DNA of 64,000 nt from Paraclostridium sordellii (GCF_000953675.1 NZ_LN679998.1:158116-222115), one strand, 5' to 3'; counted from the first letter of the stretch, positions 1-10,530 are shown. The notes: generated by a model not told the origin, from the letters alone. Translations and numbers: made by a program.

Positions 1-97
<97 letters not shown>

Positions 98-207
98 TAA
101 TCTTTTTTTATTTAAAAAATAGAAAAAATTTTATAAATAATGTATATAAATTAAAAAATGGGACATTATATAAGTATAAATAAATACTCAATCTCCCCCA
201 TTTAAAA

Positions 208-240
208 GGTCTCTATCCCCCATAGAGGCCTTATTTTTTA
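208..240 (+). terminator. Rho-independent terminator after the 5S gene
   Basis: A 9-bp stem (GGTCTCTAT with ATAGAGGCC, one G-U pair) closes a CCCCC loop and is followed by TTATTTTTT. It lies about 110 bases after the 5S gene and before the thioesterase, so it probably ends the ribosomal RNA operon transcript. The stretch from 98 to 326 holds nothing else I can identify. Confidence 0.8.
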
Positions 241-326
241 TGCAATAGAAAAATATAAGATTTTATATTGAGAATATACTAGCTTAAGTATAATATTTAT
301 TATATAAGCCAATAGGGGGGAGTTTT

Positions 327-743
327 ATGGAATATTATGATACACATAGACTTGTAAAAAGTGAAGACTTAAACCATCATGGAACTTTATTTGCAGGAAG
401 AATGACGGAGTGGTTTGTTGAAAGCTGTTTTATAACAGTAGCAAATGAATATAAACATCCAGAAAATTTAGTGTGTTTGAAGGTTCACGAAGTTAAATTT
501 AGTAAGCCAATTAGAAAAGGCGATATTATAAATATAAAATCTAAAATTATTTATGCAGGAAAAACAAGTTTAACTGTTTATGGTAAAGTTTTAAGAGATA
601 GTAATACTATAGTTGAAGGATTTTTGACTTTTGTATGTGTAGATAAGGATGGAGTAAAAATGCCACATAATTTAGTTTTACAAGAACCAAGAACAGAAGA
701 GGATATAAAACTTTTAGAGAGAGTTAATAATTTAAGAAAATAA
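327..743 (+). CDS. acyl-CoA thioesterase, hotdog fold (YciA/BACH type)
   Basis: This 138-residue protein matches the length and pattern of single-domain hotdog acyl-CoA thioesterases, which hydrolyse acyl-CoA to free CoA and a fatty acid in the cytoplasm. The N-terminal motif NHHGTLFAGRMTEW carries the family's 'N-x-x-G-T-x-F-G-G' type signature, with Ala-Gly in place of Gly-Gly. The region around residues 50-70 (VHEVKFSKPIRKGDII) is the typical strand-turn of the fold. The start ATG follows a strong GGGGGGAG ribosome binding site. The gene stands alone between two terminators, so it is probably monocistronic. The substrate chain length cannot be read from the sequence. Confidence 0.85.
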   Translation: MEYYDTHRLVKSEDLNHHGTLFAGRMTEWFVESCFITVANEYKHPENLVCLKVHEVKFSKPIRKGDIINIKSKIIYAGKTSLTVYGKVLRDSNTIVEGFLTFVCVDKDGVKMPHNLVLQEPRTEEDIKLLERVNNLRK

Positions 744-750
744 ATTATAA

Positions 751-782
751 AAACCACTTTACTATATAGTAAAGTGGTTTTT
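751..782 (+). terminator. Rho-independent terminator of the thioesterase gene
   Basis: A perfect 30-base palindrome (AAACCACTTTACTAT and its complement) ends in TTTTT. It starts 8 bases after the thioesterase stop codon. Because it is fully symmetric it could work in both directions. Confidence 0.85.
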
Positions 783-868
783 ATAAATATTAAATATAAA
801 AAAATAAATCTACCTATTTTAAAATAAAAATATTTAAAATAGGTAAATTAAGAGAATATTAATATAGA

Positions 869-898
869 GTGATAAAATATGTAAACCTATGATATAAT
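869..898 (+). promoter_or_regulatory. possible promoter of uvrB-uvrA
   Basis: TATAAT at 893-898 is a perfect -10 hexamer about 46 bases before the uvrB start. The best -35 candidate 18 bases upstream, GTGATA, is weak. I saw no clear LexA (SOS) box of the Gram-positive GAAC-N4-GTTC type here, although GAACTAATGTTC at 915-926, just downstream of the -10, is very close to one (GAAC-N4-GTTC). It could therefore be a LexA/DinR operator controlling uvrBA. Confidence 0.5.
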
Positions 899-914
899 TA
901 AGATATCATTAAGT

Positions 915-926
915 GAACTAATGTTC
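915..926. promoter_or_regulatory. candidate LexA/DinR SOS box before uvrB
   Basis: The 12-mer GAACTAATGTTC is an exact GAAC-N4-GTTC inverted repeat, the core of the LexA (DinR) operator of Gram-positive bacteria. It sits between the -10 TATAAT (893-898) and the uvrB ribosome binding site (931-935). That is where a repressor would block uvrBA transcription until DNA damage. uvrB is a classic SOS gene in Firmicutes, which supports the reading. Binding has not been shown. Confidence 0.7.
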
Positions 927-943
927 GGTTAGGAGTGGATATT

Positions 944-2911
944 GTGGAATTTAAAATTCAATCGGATTATAAACCTACAGGTGATCAACCTGAAGCTATA
1001 GATAAAATTTCAAAAGCAATAGATAAAGGTGAAAAGTTTTCTACCTTATTGGGAGTTACTGGATCAGGAAAAACTTTCACAATGGCTAATATAATAAAAA
1101 ACGTTAAGAAGCCTACATTGATAATTGCTCATAATAAAACTTTAGCAGCTCAACTTTATAGTGAGTTTAAAGAATTTTTTCCTGAAAATGCAGTGGAATA
1201 CTTTGTAAGTTACTATGATTATTATCAACCGGAAGCATATGTAGCCCATAGTGATACTTATATAGAAAAAGACGCAAGTATAAATGATGAAATAGATAAG
1301 TTAAGACATTCAGCTACAGCTGCTGTTTTAGAGAGAAGAGATTGCATAATAATATCTTCTGTTTCTTGCATATATGGATTAGGGGATCCAGAGGATTATA
1401 AAGAGCTTATGGTTTCTATAAGACCTGGAATGGAGAAAGATAGAGATGAAATTATAAAAAGATTAATAGAGATACAGTATGAAAGAAATGATGTGAATTT
1501 TACACGTGGTACTTTTAGAGTAAGAGGAGATATTTTAGAAATTTTCCCTGCTAATACAGATGAAAGAGCTATTAGAATCGAATTTTTTGGAGATGAAATA
1601 GATAGAATAACTGAAATAGATTATTTAACAGGTAAAATTGTTGGACTTAGAAACCATGTAGTTATTTTCCCTGCATCTCACTATGTTACTACTCAAGAAA
1701 GAATAGATAAAGCAATAGTTGAGATAGAAGACGAGTTAAAGGAAAGAATTGATTATTTTAAAGCTAATGATAAATTAATAGAAGCTCAAAGAATAGATCA
1801 AAGAACTAGATATGATATAGAAATGTTAAAAGAAATTGGATTTTGTCAAGGTATAGAAAACTATTCTAGACATATAACAGGAAGGAACCCAGGTGAAAAA
1901 CCTTATACATTAATGGATTTCTTTCCAGATGATTATTTAATTATAGTTGATGAGTCTCATGTAACTGTACCTCAAGTTAGAGGAATGTATGCAGGAGATA
2001 GATCAAGAAAAACATCTCTTATAGATAATGGATTCAGACTACCATCAGCATACGATAATAGACCATTAAACTTTAGTGAATTTGAAGAAAATATAAATCA
2101 AATTTTATTTGTAACTGCAACACCGGGTCCTTATGAGATAGAACATTCAACTACTATAGCAGAACAAATTATAAGACCTACAGGGTTACTTGATCCAATT
2201 ATAGAAGTTAGACCTATAACTAATCAGATAGATGATTTAGTAGGAGAAATAAACTCAGTTATAGAAAAGGGAGAAAGAGTACTTGTAACCACATTAACTA
2301 AGAAAATGAGTGAAGATTTAACTGATTATTTAAAAGAAATAGGAATAAAGGTTAAGTATTTACATTCAGATATAGATACTTTGGAAAGGGTAGAAATAAT
2401 AAGAGATTTAAGGTTGGGTAAGTTTGATGTATTAGTGGGTATAAACTTACTAAGAGAAGGATTAGACATACCAGAAGTTTCTTTAGTTACAATATTAGAT
2501 GCAGATAAAGAAGGATTTTTAAGATCAGAGACATCACTTATACAAACGATAGGTAGAGCAGCTAGAAATGCTAATGGTAAGGTTATAATGTATGCTGATA
2601 AGATTACAAGATCTATGCAAAGTGCAATAGATGAGACGAAAAGAAGAAGAGAGATACAAATGCATTATAATATAGAACATGGCATAACTCCAAAAACAAT
2701 TGAAAAAGGTATAAGAAAAGGGATAGAGGCAACTGTAGTTGCAGATGAAGAAGCTATCTATGGAAACGTAAATGAAACTGATGAGTCTAGTATAAAAGAA
2801 TCAATAGAGAATTTACAAGAAGAGATGATGGAAGCAGCTCAAAACCTTCAATTTGAAAGAGCAGCCGAATTAAGAGATAAAATAAAAGAATTAGAAGAAA
2901 AGTTAAAGTAA
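944..2911 (+). CDS. uvrB: excinuclease ABC subunit B
   Basis: UvrB is the damage-verifying helicase of nucleotide excision repair. It is loaded by UvrA and then recruits UvrC. The product is 655 residues, normal for the family. Visible features are a Walker A motif GVTGSGKT near residue 37, the Tyr-rich beta-hairpin around residues 90-110 ([10 protein letters not shown]) that threads between the strands, the DESH box near 335, helicase motifs ending in QTIGRAARN near 540, and a C-terminal UVR domain (about 620-655) that binds UvrC. A GTG at 935 is also in frame but lies inside the AGGAG ribosome binding site. The GTG at 944, 8 bases after AGGAG, is the better start. uvrA follows after 31 bases, so the two form an operon. 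Confidence 0.98.
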   Translation: MEFKIQSDYKPTGDQPEAIDKISKAIDKGEKFSTLLGVTGSGKTFTMANIIKNVKKPTLIIAHNKTLAAQLYSEFKEFFPENAVEYFVSYYDYYQPEAYVAHSDTYIEKDASINDEIDKLRHSATAAVLERRDCIIISSVSCIYGLGDPEDYKELMVSIRPGMEKDRDEIIKRLIEIQYERNDVNFTRGTFRVRGDILEIFPANTDERAIRIEFFGDEIDRITEIDYLTGKIVGLRNHVVIFPASHYVTTQERIDKAIVEIEDELKERIDYFKANDKLIEAQRIDQRTRYDIEMLKEIGFCQGIENYSRHITGRNPGEKPYTLMDFFPDDYLIIVDESHVTVPQVRGMYAGDRSRKTSLIDNGFRLPSAYDNRPLNFSEFEENINQILFVTATPGPYEIEHSTTIAEQIIRPTGLLDPIIEVRPITNQIDDLVGEINSVIEKGERVLVTTLTKKMSEDLTDYLKEIGIKVKYLHSDIDTLERVEIIRDLRLGKFDVLVGINLLREGLDIPEVSLVTILDADKEGFLRSETSLIQTIGRAARNANGKVIMYADKITRSMQSAIDETKRRREIQMHYNIEHGITPKTIEKGIRKGIEATVVADEEAIYGNVNETDESSIKESIENLQEEMMEAAQNLQFERAAELRDKIKELEEKLK

Positions 2912-2942
2912 GAAAAAACATCATATGAAAGGACTTAAATTT

Positions 2943-5771
2943 ATGAATGATCAAATTATAATAAAAGGTGCTAAAGAGCATAATTTGAAAAATGTAGATT
3001 TAACTTTACCTAGGGATAAATTTATAGTTTTTACGGGACTTTCAGGTTCAGGAAAATCATCTTTGGCATTTGATACAATATATGCTGAAGGACAAAGAAG
3101 ATATGTGGAGAGTTTATCAGCATATGCAAGACAATTTTTAGGGCAAATGGAAAAACCAAATGTTGAATATATAGAAGGATTATCTCCAGCTATATCAATA
3201 GATCAAAAAACTACTTCTAAAAACCCAAGATCTACAGTTGGCACAGTAACTGAGATTTATGACTATTTAAGATTGTTATTTGCAAGAGTAGGGGAAGTAC
3301 ATTGTCCTACTTGTGGTAAGAAGATTAGTCAAATGACGGTACAAGAGATAGTAGATAAAATGATGGAGTTTCCTGAGAGAACTAAATTACAGATATTATC
3401 ACCTGTTGTAAGAGGTCAAAAAGGAACGCATAAAAAAGTAATAGAAAATGTTAAAAAAGAAGGATTTGTTAGAATAAGATTAGATGGAACTAACTATGAA
3501 GTAACGGATGAAATAGATTTAAACAAAAATCAAAAACATAATATAGAAGTAGTTGTTGATAGAATAGTTATTAAAGATGGAATAGAAGCTAGATTAGCAG
3601 ATTCTATAGAAACTGCTGTTAAATTATCTGATGGATTGGTTATTGCTCAAATAATTGATGGAGAAGAAATTCTTTATTCAACTAAATTTGCATGCCCTGA
3701 ACATGGAATAGGAATAGAAGAATTATCACCAAGAATGTTCTCTTTCAATAGCCCATTTGGAGCTTGTGATGTATGTAATGGATTAGGTGAGAGTAAAGAA
3801 GTAGATCCAGACCTTGTAGTTCCAAATAAAGAATTATCTATAAAACAAGGAGCTATAGCTGCTTGGGGATCAGTAGGTACTAATGATGATACTTACTATA
3901 GTAAAATGGTTAAGAGCTTAGCGGAAAAATTCAAAGTAGACTTATCCACTCCATTTAAAGATTTACCTGATGATTTTGTTCAAGAATTACTTTATGGACA
4001 TGATAATGTAATGGTGGAATTTGTATATGAATCTAAATACGGTGGAACTAGACTATACAAAGCTCCATTTGAAGGTGTAATAGTAAATTTAGAAAGAAGA
4101 TATAGAGAAACTAATTCAGAGTATTCAAGAGATAAAATAGAAGAGTTTATGGCAGAAAGACCTTGCCCTAGATGTAAGGGAAATAGATTAAGAAAAGAAG
4201 TTTTATCAGTTTTAGTAGATAATAAAAATATAATGGAAGTTACTGATTATTCAGTTAATGAACTTATAGATTTTGTTGAGAATATAAATTTAACAGAAAA
4301 ACAAAAGTTTATAGCCCATGAAATTTTAAAAGAGATAAAAGGGAGAGCATCATTTTTAAGAGATGTAGGACTTGATTATTTAACACTATCAAGAAAAGCA
4401 GGTACATTATCAGGAGGAGAAGCTCAACGTATTAGGTTGGCAACTCAAATAGGATCTGCCTTAGTAGGTGTATTATATGTACTAGATGAGCCTAGTATTG
4501 GACTTCATCAAAGAGATAATGATAGACTTATTAAAACTTTAAGACATTTAACAGATATAGGAAATACTCTTATAGTAGTAGAACATGATGAAGATACTAT
4601 GAGAGAAGCTGATTATATTGTAGACATTGGTCCTGGAGCTGGAATTCATGGAGGAGAAATTGTTGCAGAGGGAGTCTTAGATGAAATTCTTAGAAATTCA
4701 AACTCATTAACAGGACAGTATCTAAGTGGAAAGAAAGTTATACCTATTCCAGAGACTACAAGAGAAGGTAATGGCAATTTCTTAGAAATTGTTAAAGCTA
4801 GCGAAAATAATCTTAAAAATATAAGTGTTAAATTCCCATTAGGTAAATTTACATGTATAACAGGTGTTTCTGGATCTGGTAAAAGTACATTAATAAATGA
4901 TATTTTATACAAAGGAATAGCAACTAAGATAAATAGATTAAGGGAAAGACCTGGAAAACATAAAGAAATAAAAGGAATAGAAAATATAGATAAAATAATA
5001 AATATAGATCAAAGTCCTATTGGTAGAACTCCACGTTCTAATCCTGCTACTTATACAGGTGTATTTGACTTAATTAGAGACTTATTCGCATCAACTAATG
5101 AAGCAAAAGCAAGAGGTTATCAAAAAGGAAGATTTAGCTTTAATGTAAAAGGTGGAAGATGTGAAGCTTGTAAAGGTGATGGTATAATAAAAATCGAAAT
5201 GCACTTCCTACCAGATGTATATGTTCCTTGTGAAATATGTAAAGGGGAAAGATACAATAGAGAAACGTTACAAGTTAAATATAAAGATAAAACAATAGCT
5301 GATGTACTAGATATGAATGTTGAAGAAGCACTTAATTTCTTTGAAAATATACCATCAATAAAAAGAAAACTAGAAACTCTTATGGATGTAGGACTTTCAT
5401 ATATTAAATTAGGACAACCATCAACTCAGTTATCAGGTGGAGAAGCACAAAGAATTAAGTTGGCTACAGAATTAAGTAAGAGACCTACAGGTAAAACTTT
5501 ATATATATTAGATGAACCTACAACTGGACTTCACATGGCAGATGTTGATAAGCTAATAAGCGTATTACAAAGATTAGCTGACACAGGAAATACTATTGTT
5601 GTTATAGAACATAACCTGGATGTTATAAAAACATGTGATTATATAATTGACCTTGGACCAGAAGGTGGAGACAAAGGTGGAAAGATAATTGCAACGGGTA
5701 CTCCTGAAGAAGTATCTAAAATAAAAGGTTCATATACTGGGTTATTCTTAAAAAGATATTTTGATAAGTAA
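2943..5771 (+). CDS. uvrA: excinuclease ABC subunit A
   Basis: UvrA is the damage-sensing ABC-family ATPase of nucleotide excision repair and acts as a dimer. The 942-residue product has two ABC modules. The first has Walker [10 protein letters not shown] (residues 32-40), a Zn site beginning CPTCGKK and the signature [14 protein letters not shown]. The second has Walker [10 protein letters not shown], a Zn finger (CEACKGDG ... CEICKGER) that contacts DNA, and the signature [14 protein letters not shown]. An upstream in-frame ATG at 2925 has no ribosome binding site. The ATG at 2943 follows AAAGGA by 9 bases and gives the usual N-terminus [20 protein letters not shown]. The gene ends in a terminator shared with the convergent opp genes. 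Confidence 0.98.
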   Translation: MNDQIIIKGAKEHNLKNVDLTLPRDKFIVFTGLSGSGKSSLAFDTIYAEGQRRYVESLSAYARQFLGQMEKPNVEYIEGLSPAISIDQKTTSKNPRSTVGTVTEIYDYLRLLFARVGEVHCPTCGKKISQMTVQEIVDKMMEFPERTKLQILSPVVRGQKGTHKKVIENVKKEGFVRIRLDGTNYEVTDEIDLNKNQKHNIEVVVDRIVIKDGIEARLADSIETAVKLSDGLVIAQIIDGEEILYSTKFACPEHGIGIEELSPRMFSFNSPFGACDVCNGLGESKEVDPDLVVPNKELSIKQGAIAAWGSVGTNDDTYYSKMVKSLAEKFKVDLSTPFKDLPDDFVQELLYGHDNVMVEFVYESKYGGTRLYKAPFEGVIVNLERRYRETNSEYSRDKIEEFMAERPCPRCKGNRLRKEVLSVLVDNKNIMEVTDYSVNELIDFVENINLTEKQKFIAHEILKEIKGRASFLRDVGLDYLTLSRKAGTLSGGEAQRIRLATQIGSALVGVLYVLDEPSIGLHQRDNDRLIKTLRHLTDIGNTLIVVEHDEDTMREADYIVDIGPGAGIHGGEIVAEGVLDEILRNSNSLTGQYLSGKKVIPIPETTREGNGNFLEIVKASENNLKNISVKFPLGKFTCITGVSGSGKSTLINDILYKGIATKINRLRERPGKHKEIKGIENIDKIINIDQSPIGRTPRSNPATYTGVFDLIRDLFASTNEAKARGYQKGRFSFNVKGGRCEACKGDGIIKIEMHFLPDVYVPCEICKGERYNRETLQVKYKDKTIADVLDMNVEEALNFFENIPSIKRKLETLMDVGLSYIKLGQPSTQLSGGEAQRIKLATELSKRPTGKTLYILDEPTTGLHMADVDKLISVLQRLADTGNTIVVIEHNLDVIKTCDYIIDLGPEGGDKGGKIIATGTPEEVSKIKGSYTGLFLKRYFDK

Positions 5772-5772
5772 T

Positions 5773-5808
5773 AAAATGAGGATGAATTTTCATCCTCATT
5801 TTTTATTT
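5773..5808. terminator. bidirectional terminator between uvrA and oppF
   Basis: A 14-bp stem (AAAATGAGGATGAA with TTCATCCTCATTTT) has only a 2-base loop and carries a T run on each strand. It sits between two convergent genes and can end both the uvrBA and the opp transcripts. Confidence 0.85.
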
Positions 5809-5809
5809 T

Positions 5810-6766
5810 CTATTTACTTGTAGCTTCCCTTTGAGATATTTCCTTTTCATATTGAGCTAATTCAGGTTCTGAGCCAAAGATAAAATGTCCAGGTCTTATT
5901 TCAAGCCATTTAGGTTTATGCTCAGAATAATCATGCATTTTAGGATCGTATTTTATACGAACTCTATGTCTTTCATGCTCAGGGTCAGGTAGCGGTATAG
6001 CAGATAGCAATGATTTTGTATAAGGATGAAGTGGGTTAGCATAGAGTTCTTCAGATGTAGTTAACTCTACTAATTTTCCATGATGCATAACTCCTATACG
6101 ATCGCTTATATACTTAACCATTGAAAGGTCATGAGCTATAAATAAGTATGTTAAACCTTTTTCTTTTTGTAATTTTCTTAATAAGTTTACAACTTGAGCT
6201 TGTATAGACACATCAAGTGCAGATATAGGTTCATCTGCTATTATAAACTTAGGCTGAATAGCTAAAGAACGAGCTATTCCTATACGCTGTCTTTGACCTC
6301 CAGAGAACTCATGAGGATATCTACCTGCATGTTGTTCGTTTAAACCAACAGTTCTTAAAAGTTCATATACAGTTTTAGTTCTTTCCTCTTTATTTTTACA
6401 TAATCCATGTATATCAAGGCCTTCAGCTATTATATCCATAACAGTCATACGAGGATTAAGACAGGCCATAGGATCTTGAAATATCATTTGCATATTTTTA
6501 TTAACGAAAGCTTTTACATCTTTATCTAATTTGTGATTAGATATATTTTTACCATCAAATATTATTTCTCCAGCAGTTGGATCATAAAGTCGTATTATTG
6601 CTCTACCAGTAGTTGATTTTCCAGATCCTGATTCACCAACAAGACCAAAAGTTTCACCTTCGTATATATGAAAAGTTATATCATCGACAGCTTTAACAAC
6701 ACTATTTTTATCTATAGGGAAATACTGTTTAAGATTTTTAACTTCTAATAATTTTTTCTTAGTCAT
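5810..6766 (-). CDS. oppF: oligopeptide ABC transporter ATP-binding protein OppF
   Basis: One of two cytoplasmic ATPases that power oligopeptide import with OppD. The 318-residue protein has Walker A GESGSGKST near residue 43, the Q-loop in MIFQDPMACLNPRM, signature SGGQRQRIGIARSL, Walker B FIIADEPISALDVSIQ and an H-loop. After the NBD comes the C-terminal extension typical of OppF (GHFIFGSEPEL). It lacks the cysteines that hold an Fe-S cluster in proteobacterial Opp ATPases, a variation I recall as normal in Bacillus-type OppF. It overlaps oppD by 8 bases and is the last gene of the leftward opp operon. Confidence 0.94.
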   Translation of the reverse strand: MTKKKLLEVKNLKQYFPIDKNSVVKAVDDITFHIYEGETFGLVGESGSGKSTTGRAIIRLYDPTAGEIIFDGKNISNHKLDKDVKAFVNKNMQMIFQDPMACLNPRMTVMDIIAEGLDIHGLCKNKEERTKTVYELLRTVGLNEQHAGRYPHEFSGGQRQRIGIARSLAIQPKFIIADEPISALDVSIQAQVVNLLRKLQKEKGLTYLFIAHDLSMVKYISDRIGVMHHGKLVELTTSEELYANPLHPYTKSLLSAIPLPDPEHERHRVRIKYDPKMHDYSEHKPKWLEIRPGHFIFGSEPELAQYEKEISQREATSK

Positions 6767-7799
6767 TTGAAGACACCTTCTTTCTTCCTAAGTTAGCAGG
6801 TCTTTCTATCTTAGGAGATAGTGGATGTAATAGCCATGTAGCGGCACTGTGAGTTTCACTTACTTTAAACATAGGTGGCTCAGCTACAAAATCTATTTTT
6901 AATGCATTTTCATTACGAAGAGCAAATGCATCTCCATTAGGAGGATTCATTAAATCTGGAGGAGTACCTGGAATATTGTATAAATCATTATCACCTATAT
7001 CTAAGCTAGGCATAGAAGCTAATAGTCCCCAAGTATATGGATGCTGAGGATTATAGAAAACATCATCAGATGTCCCAACTTCTATAATTTTACCGGCATA
7101 CATAACAGCAACTCTATCTGCCATATTGGCAACAACTCCAAGATCGTGAGTTATAAATATAACAGCAACTCCTGTTTTTTTCTGGATTTCTTTTATTAAC
7201 TCTAGAATTTGAGCTTGTATAGTAACATCAAGAGCAGTTGTAGGTTCATCTGCTATTAATATTTTTGGATTACAAGCAAGAGCTATAGCTATAACTATAC
7301 GTTGACGCATACCACCAGAGAATTGATGAGGATACTGTTTTGATCTTTTCTCTGGGAAAGGAATACCAACAAGATCTATAAGTTCTATTGCTTTTTTCAT
7401 AGCATCATCTTTGGACAAACCTTGATGTTTTATAATTCCTTCAGCAATTTGTTTTCCTATAGTTGTTGTAGGATTAAGTGAAGTCATAGGGTCTTGGAAA
7501 ATCATTGCAATATCTTTACCTCTTATAGATTCCATTTCTTTTTCAGGAAGTTTAGTTAAATTTTTGCCATTAAATAATATGTCACCTTCCTTTATAATTG
7601 CATTTGAAGACATTATCCTCATTATTGTCTTACAGGCTACAGATTTACCGGAACCAGATTCACCGACTATAGCAAGGGTTTCTCCTTTATGTAAATCAAA
7701 AGTAACATTTCTTACAGCTTGAACTTCGCCACCGAAAGTTTTGAAGTGAACTTTTAAATTTTTAACTTGTAACAATTTTTCATTTTCCAAAAAACTCAT
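6759..7799 (-). CDS. oppD: oligopeptide ABC transporter ATP-binding protein OppD
   Basis: Partner ATPase of OppF. The 346-residue protein has Walker A GESGSGKSV near residue 48, the Q-loop MIFQDPMTSLNPT, signature SGGMRQRIVIAIAL and Walker B ILIADEPTTALDVTIQ. The C-terminal oligopeptide-transport extension begins GTPPDLMNPP. In many OppD proteins that extension holds four Cys for a 4Fe-4S cluster. Here they are replaced (GDAFALRNENALKIDF, then ATWL). From memory, Bacillus OppD has the same GDAFA-RN-ID pattern, so this is a lineage variant rather than damage. The stop codon of oppC lies 11 bases upstream. Confidence 0.95.
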   Translation of the reverse strand: MSFLENEKLLQVKNLKVHFKTFGGEVQAVRNVTFDLHKGETLAIVGESGSGKSVACKTIMRIMSSNAIIKEGDILFNGKNLTKLPEKEMESIRGKDIAMIFQDPMTSLNPTTTIGKQIAEGIIKHQGLSKDDAMKKAIELIDLVGIPFPEKRSKQYPHQFSGGMRQRIVIAIALACNPKILIADEPTTALDVTIQAQILELIKEIQKKTGVAVIFITHDLGVVANMADRVAVMYAGKIIEVGTSDDVFYNPQHPYTWGLLASMPSLDIGDNDLYNIPGTPPDLMNPPNGDAFALRNENALKIDFVAEPPMFKVSETHSAATWLLHPLSPKIERPANLGRKKVSSND

Positions 7800-7810
7800 C
7801 CCCTTTCTAA

Positions 7811-8872
7811 CTATTGATTACGCATTTTAGGGTCAACTGCATCCCTTAAGCCATCTGCAAGTAAGTTTAAGCTAAATATTAATAAACATATAACTACTGA
7901 TGGAATAAACATCATATAAGGATTTGTATGAAGTTGTTTAAATCCATCGTTTATTAATACTCCTAATGATGCATATGGAGGTTGTAGTCCTAAACCTATG
8001 AAACTAAGGAATGCTTCGTAGAATATAGCGTTAGGTAATGAGAACATCATCATAACAACTACAGGTCCAATTATATTAGGGAATAAATGTTTAATTATTA
8101 TTTTTTTATCAGAAGCACCTAATGTTCTAGAAGCTAAAACGAACTCTTGGTTTTTAATTCTAAGAACATGGGAACGAACTATTCTTGACATAGAAGTCCA
8201 TCCGGATATTGCCATTGCAAGTGACATAGATAGAATTCCTGGCTCAAATACTAATATAAATAAGGTTAATATAACTAAGCTAGGTATACCTGTTAAAATT
8301 TCTATAAAACGTTGCATATACATATCGACTTTTCCACCATAATATGCAGAAACACCACCATAAGTAACACCTATTAATAAGTCATAAACAGCAGCTAAGA
8401 TAGCTATAAATAAAGAAACTCGGGCACCACTCCAAGTACGAGTCCATAAATCACGTCCTAAATCATCAGTACCAAACCAATAGTTAACATCATCCCCAAG
8501 ACCTTTTCTTTCATAAACATCAACTTTAGATACTTTTCCATCATAGCTAGTTTCCTTTTTAGTCCCATCCATTATTCCAAGAGAAGATATAACAGGAATT
8601 CTTGGAGGTAGTTTTGAATGACTTAGATTTTGTTGATCGTAAGTATATTTATTGAATAGAGGACCGAATACAGTAAGAAAACATATTATAGATAAAATTA
8701 CCAATCCAGTAATTGCTCCTTTATTTCTAAACAATCTTTTTCTAGCATCTTGCCAAAACGTTAAGCTTGGTCTAGTTATAGCTTCATGTTGAGTCATATC
8801 AGCTGGGCTGATCTCAAATAAATCGGCAGTTAATTCAACTTCTTTTCCATCAATAATAACCTTTTCTATCAT
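7811..8872 (-). CDS. oppC: oligopeptide ABC transporter permease OppC
   Basis: Second transmembrane subunit of the oligopeptide importer, 353 residues. It has a cytoplasmic N-terminus (about 1-55), one TM segment, an extracytoplasmic stretch of about 75 residues (YTYDQQNLSHS to NYWFGTDDLGRD), then five TM helices. The permease coupling motif SRIVRSHVLRIKNQEFVLASRTLGAS is the EAA loop that docks onto OppD/OppF. FGTDDLGRD is diagnostic of the OppC/DppC family. The start ATG overlaps the stop codon of oppB by one base, showing tight translational coupling. Confidence 0.95.
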   Translation of the reverse strand: MIEKVIIDGKEVELTADLFEISPADMTQHEAITRPSLTFWQDARKRLFRNKGAITGLVILSIICFLTVFGPLFNKYTYDQQNLSHSKLPPRIPVISSLGIMDGTKKETSYDGKVSKVDVYERKGLGDDVNYWFGTDDLGRDLWTRTWSGARVSLFIAILAAVYDLLIGVTYGGVSAYYGGKVDMYMQRFIEILTGIPSLVILTLFILVFEPGILSMSLAMAISGWTSMSRIVRSHVLRIKNQEFVLASRTLGASDKKIIIKHLFPNIIGPVVVMMMFSLPNAIFYEAFLSFIGLGLQPPYASLGVLINDGFKQLHTNPYMMFIPSVVICLLIFSLNLLADGLRDAVDPKMRNQ

Positions 8873-9816
8873 TAAGCTTTCCCCCCTGCAACACGAATTC
8901 TAGGATCTATAACTCCATAAAGAACATCAACTAGTAATATTACACCTATATAAAGTGCACTATAGAATATAGAAACACCTGATATACAGAATAAATCGTT
9001 AGTTGTTATAGAAGAAACTAATAAATCTCCTAGACCAGGAACTGCGAAAACCTTTTCAACAACTAGAGACCCAGTAAGTAATCCAACTGTTAAAGGTCCA
9101 AGCATAGTTACAACAGGTATTAATGCATTTCTTAAAGCATGCTTTATAATAACAGCAGCTTTAGTTAATCCTTTGGATTTTGCAGTTACTATATAATCAG
9201 CATTAAGAACTTCAACAAGTTCAGTTCTAGTAAAACGTGCTATACTTGCTATTGAGAAAAATGCTAATGCGATAGATGGAAGTACTGTCCATACATATCT
9301 AAAATCAGAGCCTATAGGCATACCCCATGTAACTGGAAAAATTTGATGCTTTGTTGTCAAATACAATTGAAGAAGAGCTGCCAACACAAATGATGGTACC
9401 GAAACTCCTAAAACTGATATAACAGTAGCTAAGTAATCCCAAAATGTATTTTTCTTAAGAGCGGCTATTATTCCCAAAGTTAATCCTACAGTACTTCCTA
9501 TAATTAGAGCTTGAGCTCCTAGCATAGCAGAAGGTTTTAAACGAGTACTTATTAAATCTTCAACTTTTTTATTGTCATACTTAAAGGATCTTCCTAAATC
9601 TCCAGTAAATACACCTTTCATGTACTTAACATATTGAACTGGAACAGGAGCATCAAGACCGTATTGCTTGTTAATCATTTCGACTTGTTGTGGACTTAAT
9701 TTTTCGTCATTAAATGGACTTCCAGGTAATAATCTTACCAAGAAAAATGTTACGGAAATAACAATTAATAGTGTCATCAACATAAGCGTAAGACGTTTTA
9801 AAATATAGCGACCCAT
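8872..9816 (-). CDS. oppB: oligopeptide ABC transporter permease OppB
   Basis: First transmembrane subunit of the importer, 314 residues, normal length. It begins with the typical N-terminal TM segment (LKRLTLMLMTLLIVISVTFF) and LLPGSPF. The loop ARFTRTELVEVLNADYIVTA is the EAA-type coupling motif that contacts the ATPases. It ends with further TM helices and VDPRIRV-like residues (VIDPRIRVAGGKA). A strong AAGGGGG ribosome binding site precedes the ATG. It heads the oppBCDF core. No substrate-binding gene is inside this operon; two candidates lie divergently upstream. Confidence 0.95.
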   Translation of the reverse strand: MGRYILKRLTLMLMTLLIVISVTFFLVRLLPGSPFNDEKLSPQQVEMINKQYGLDAPVPVQYVKYMKGVFTGDLGRSFKYDNKKVEDLISTRLKPSAMLGAQALIIGSTVGLTLGIIAALKKNTFWDYLATVISVLGVSVPSFVLAALLQLYLTTKHQIFPVTWGMPIGSDFRYVWTVLPSIALAFFSIASIARFTRTELVEVLNADYIVTAKSKGLTKAAVIIKHALRNALIPVVTMLGPLTVGLLTGSLVVEKVFAVPGLGDLLVSSITTNDLFCISGVSIFYSALYIGVILLVDVLYGVIDPRIRVAGGKA

Positions 9817-9856
9817 CGCTACACCCCCTTGAATAAATTAGTATTATTTAAAAATA

Positions 9857-9889
9857 AATTCTGATAAATTTAAGAATAATATCAGAATT
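9857..9889 (-). terminator. hairpin between the DUF3899-like gene and oppB
   Basis: AATTCTGATA (9857-9866) pairs with TATCAGAATT (9880-9889) across a 13-base loop. Read leftward, it is followed by TTTATTTTT. It is a weak terminator or attenuator between the small membrane-protein gene and oppB, so the oppBCDF genes could have reduced read-through or their own promoter. Confidence 0.5.
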
Positions 9890-9941
9890 AAAAACAAATT
9901 AATTTAATTAAATAATATTTATGATATATATATAAATTTTA

Positions 9942-10298
9942 TTAGTAAATTAAAAAACTTATGAATAAATTAGCTATAGATATGATTAAACCAGATGTCA
10001 AAAGTGAATTTGTGTTGGTGAACTGATATCTTTTATTTATGTAATCATCGATACTAATAGGTCCATCTGATAAAATTCCTCGATTTCTTTGTAGCTGACT
10101 ACTAATTTTGTTATAAGCATAAATAGTTAAATTGAAAACTCCTTGTTCAGTAACATAAAAGAATACACCAATAGATAAATATATCATTCCTATGACAAAA
10201 GATGAATTTATAAAAGAAAATCTTTCAAAATTATTAAAACTATAAAATAAAAAGCTTAATATTAAGTTTGCTAAAATTAGCTTATGGAATTTTTTCAA
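9942..10298 (-). CDS. small membrane protein, DUF3899-like
   Basis: A 118-residue protein with about four hydrophobic segments: residues 6-20, 30-50 (FVIGMIYLSIGVFFYVTEQG), a polar middle (NKISSQLQRNRGILSD), and 97-117 at the C-terminus. The arrangement 'hydrophobic, GIFFYVTxxGVFNLTIYAYNK, polar, hydrophobic' resembles the DUF3899 family, whose function is unknown. AGGAGG-type spacing before the ATG is good. It lies upstream of oppB on the same strand, separated by 125 bases and a hairpin. A role in peptide transport is only suggested by position. Confidence 0.6.
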   Translation of the reverse strand: MKKFHKLILANLILSFLFYSFNNFERFSFINSSFVIGMIYLSIGVFFYVTEQGVFNLTIYAYNKISSQLQRNRGILSDGPISIDDYINKRYQFTNTNSLLTSGLIISIANLFISFLIY

Positions 10299-10515
10299 TA
10301 AAGAATCCTCCTATCGTAAATTTATGTACTAAATTATACAAGTTAGGTTTTAATATAATATTAATACGGTTTTTTCTAAAAAACAATCATTTATATAAAA
10401 ATTTTATAATATTAAAAAAATTTAAATAAAGGTATTTCAATATTAAAGTATAAATATAATTATTATATATTAAAATAAATATGCATGTAGATTTAATTTA
10501 AAAATCAAAAAAATA

Positions 10516-10530
10516 AAAATTCTAAAAATA
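10516..10530. promoter_or_regulatory. weak CodY-box-like sequence
   Basis: AAAATTCTAAAAATA matches 11 of 15 positions of the CodY consensus AATTTTCWGAAAATT and abuts the -35 of the oppA-like promoter. CodY represses peptide transporters in many Firmicutes. In DNA this A/T-rich, an 11/15 match can occur by chance. Confidence 0.25.

Noticed and set aside
6759-7799. OppD has lost the four cysteines of the C-terminal Fe-S site
   Set aside because: The replacement pattern (GDAFA-RN-ID-TWL) is what I recall for Bacillus-type OppD, so it is a lineage feature rather than a new observation.
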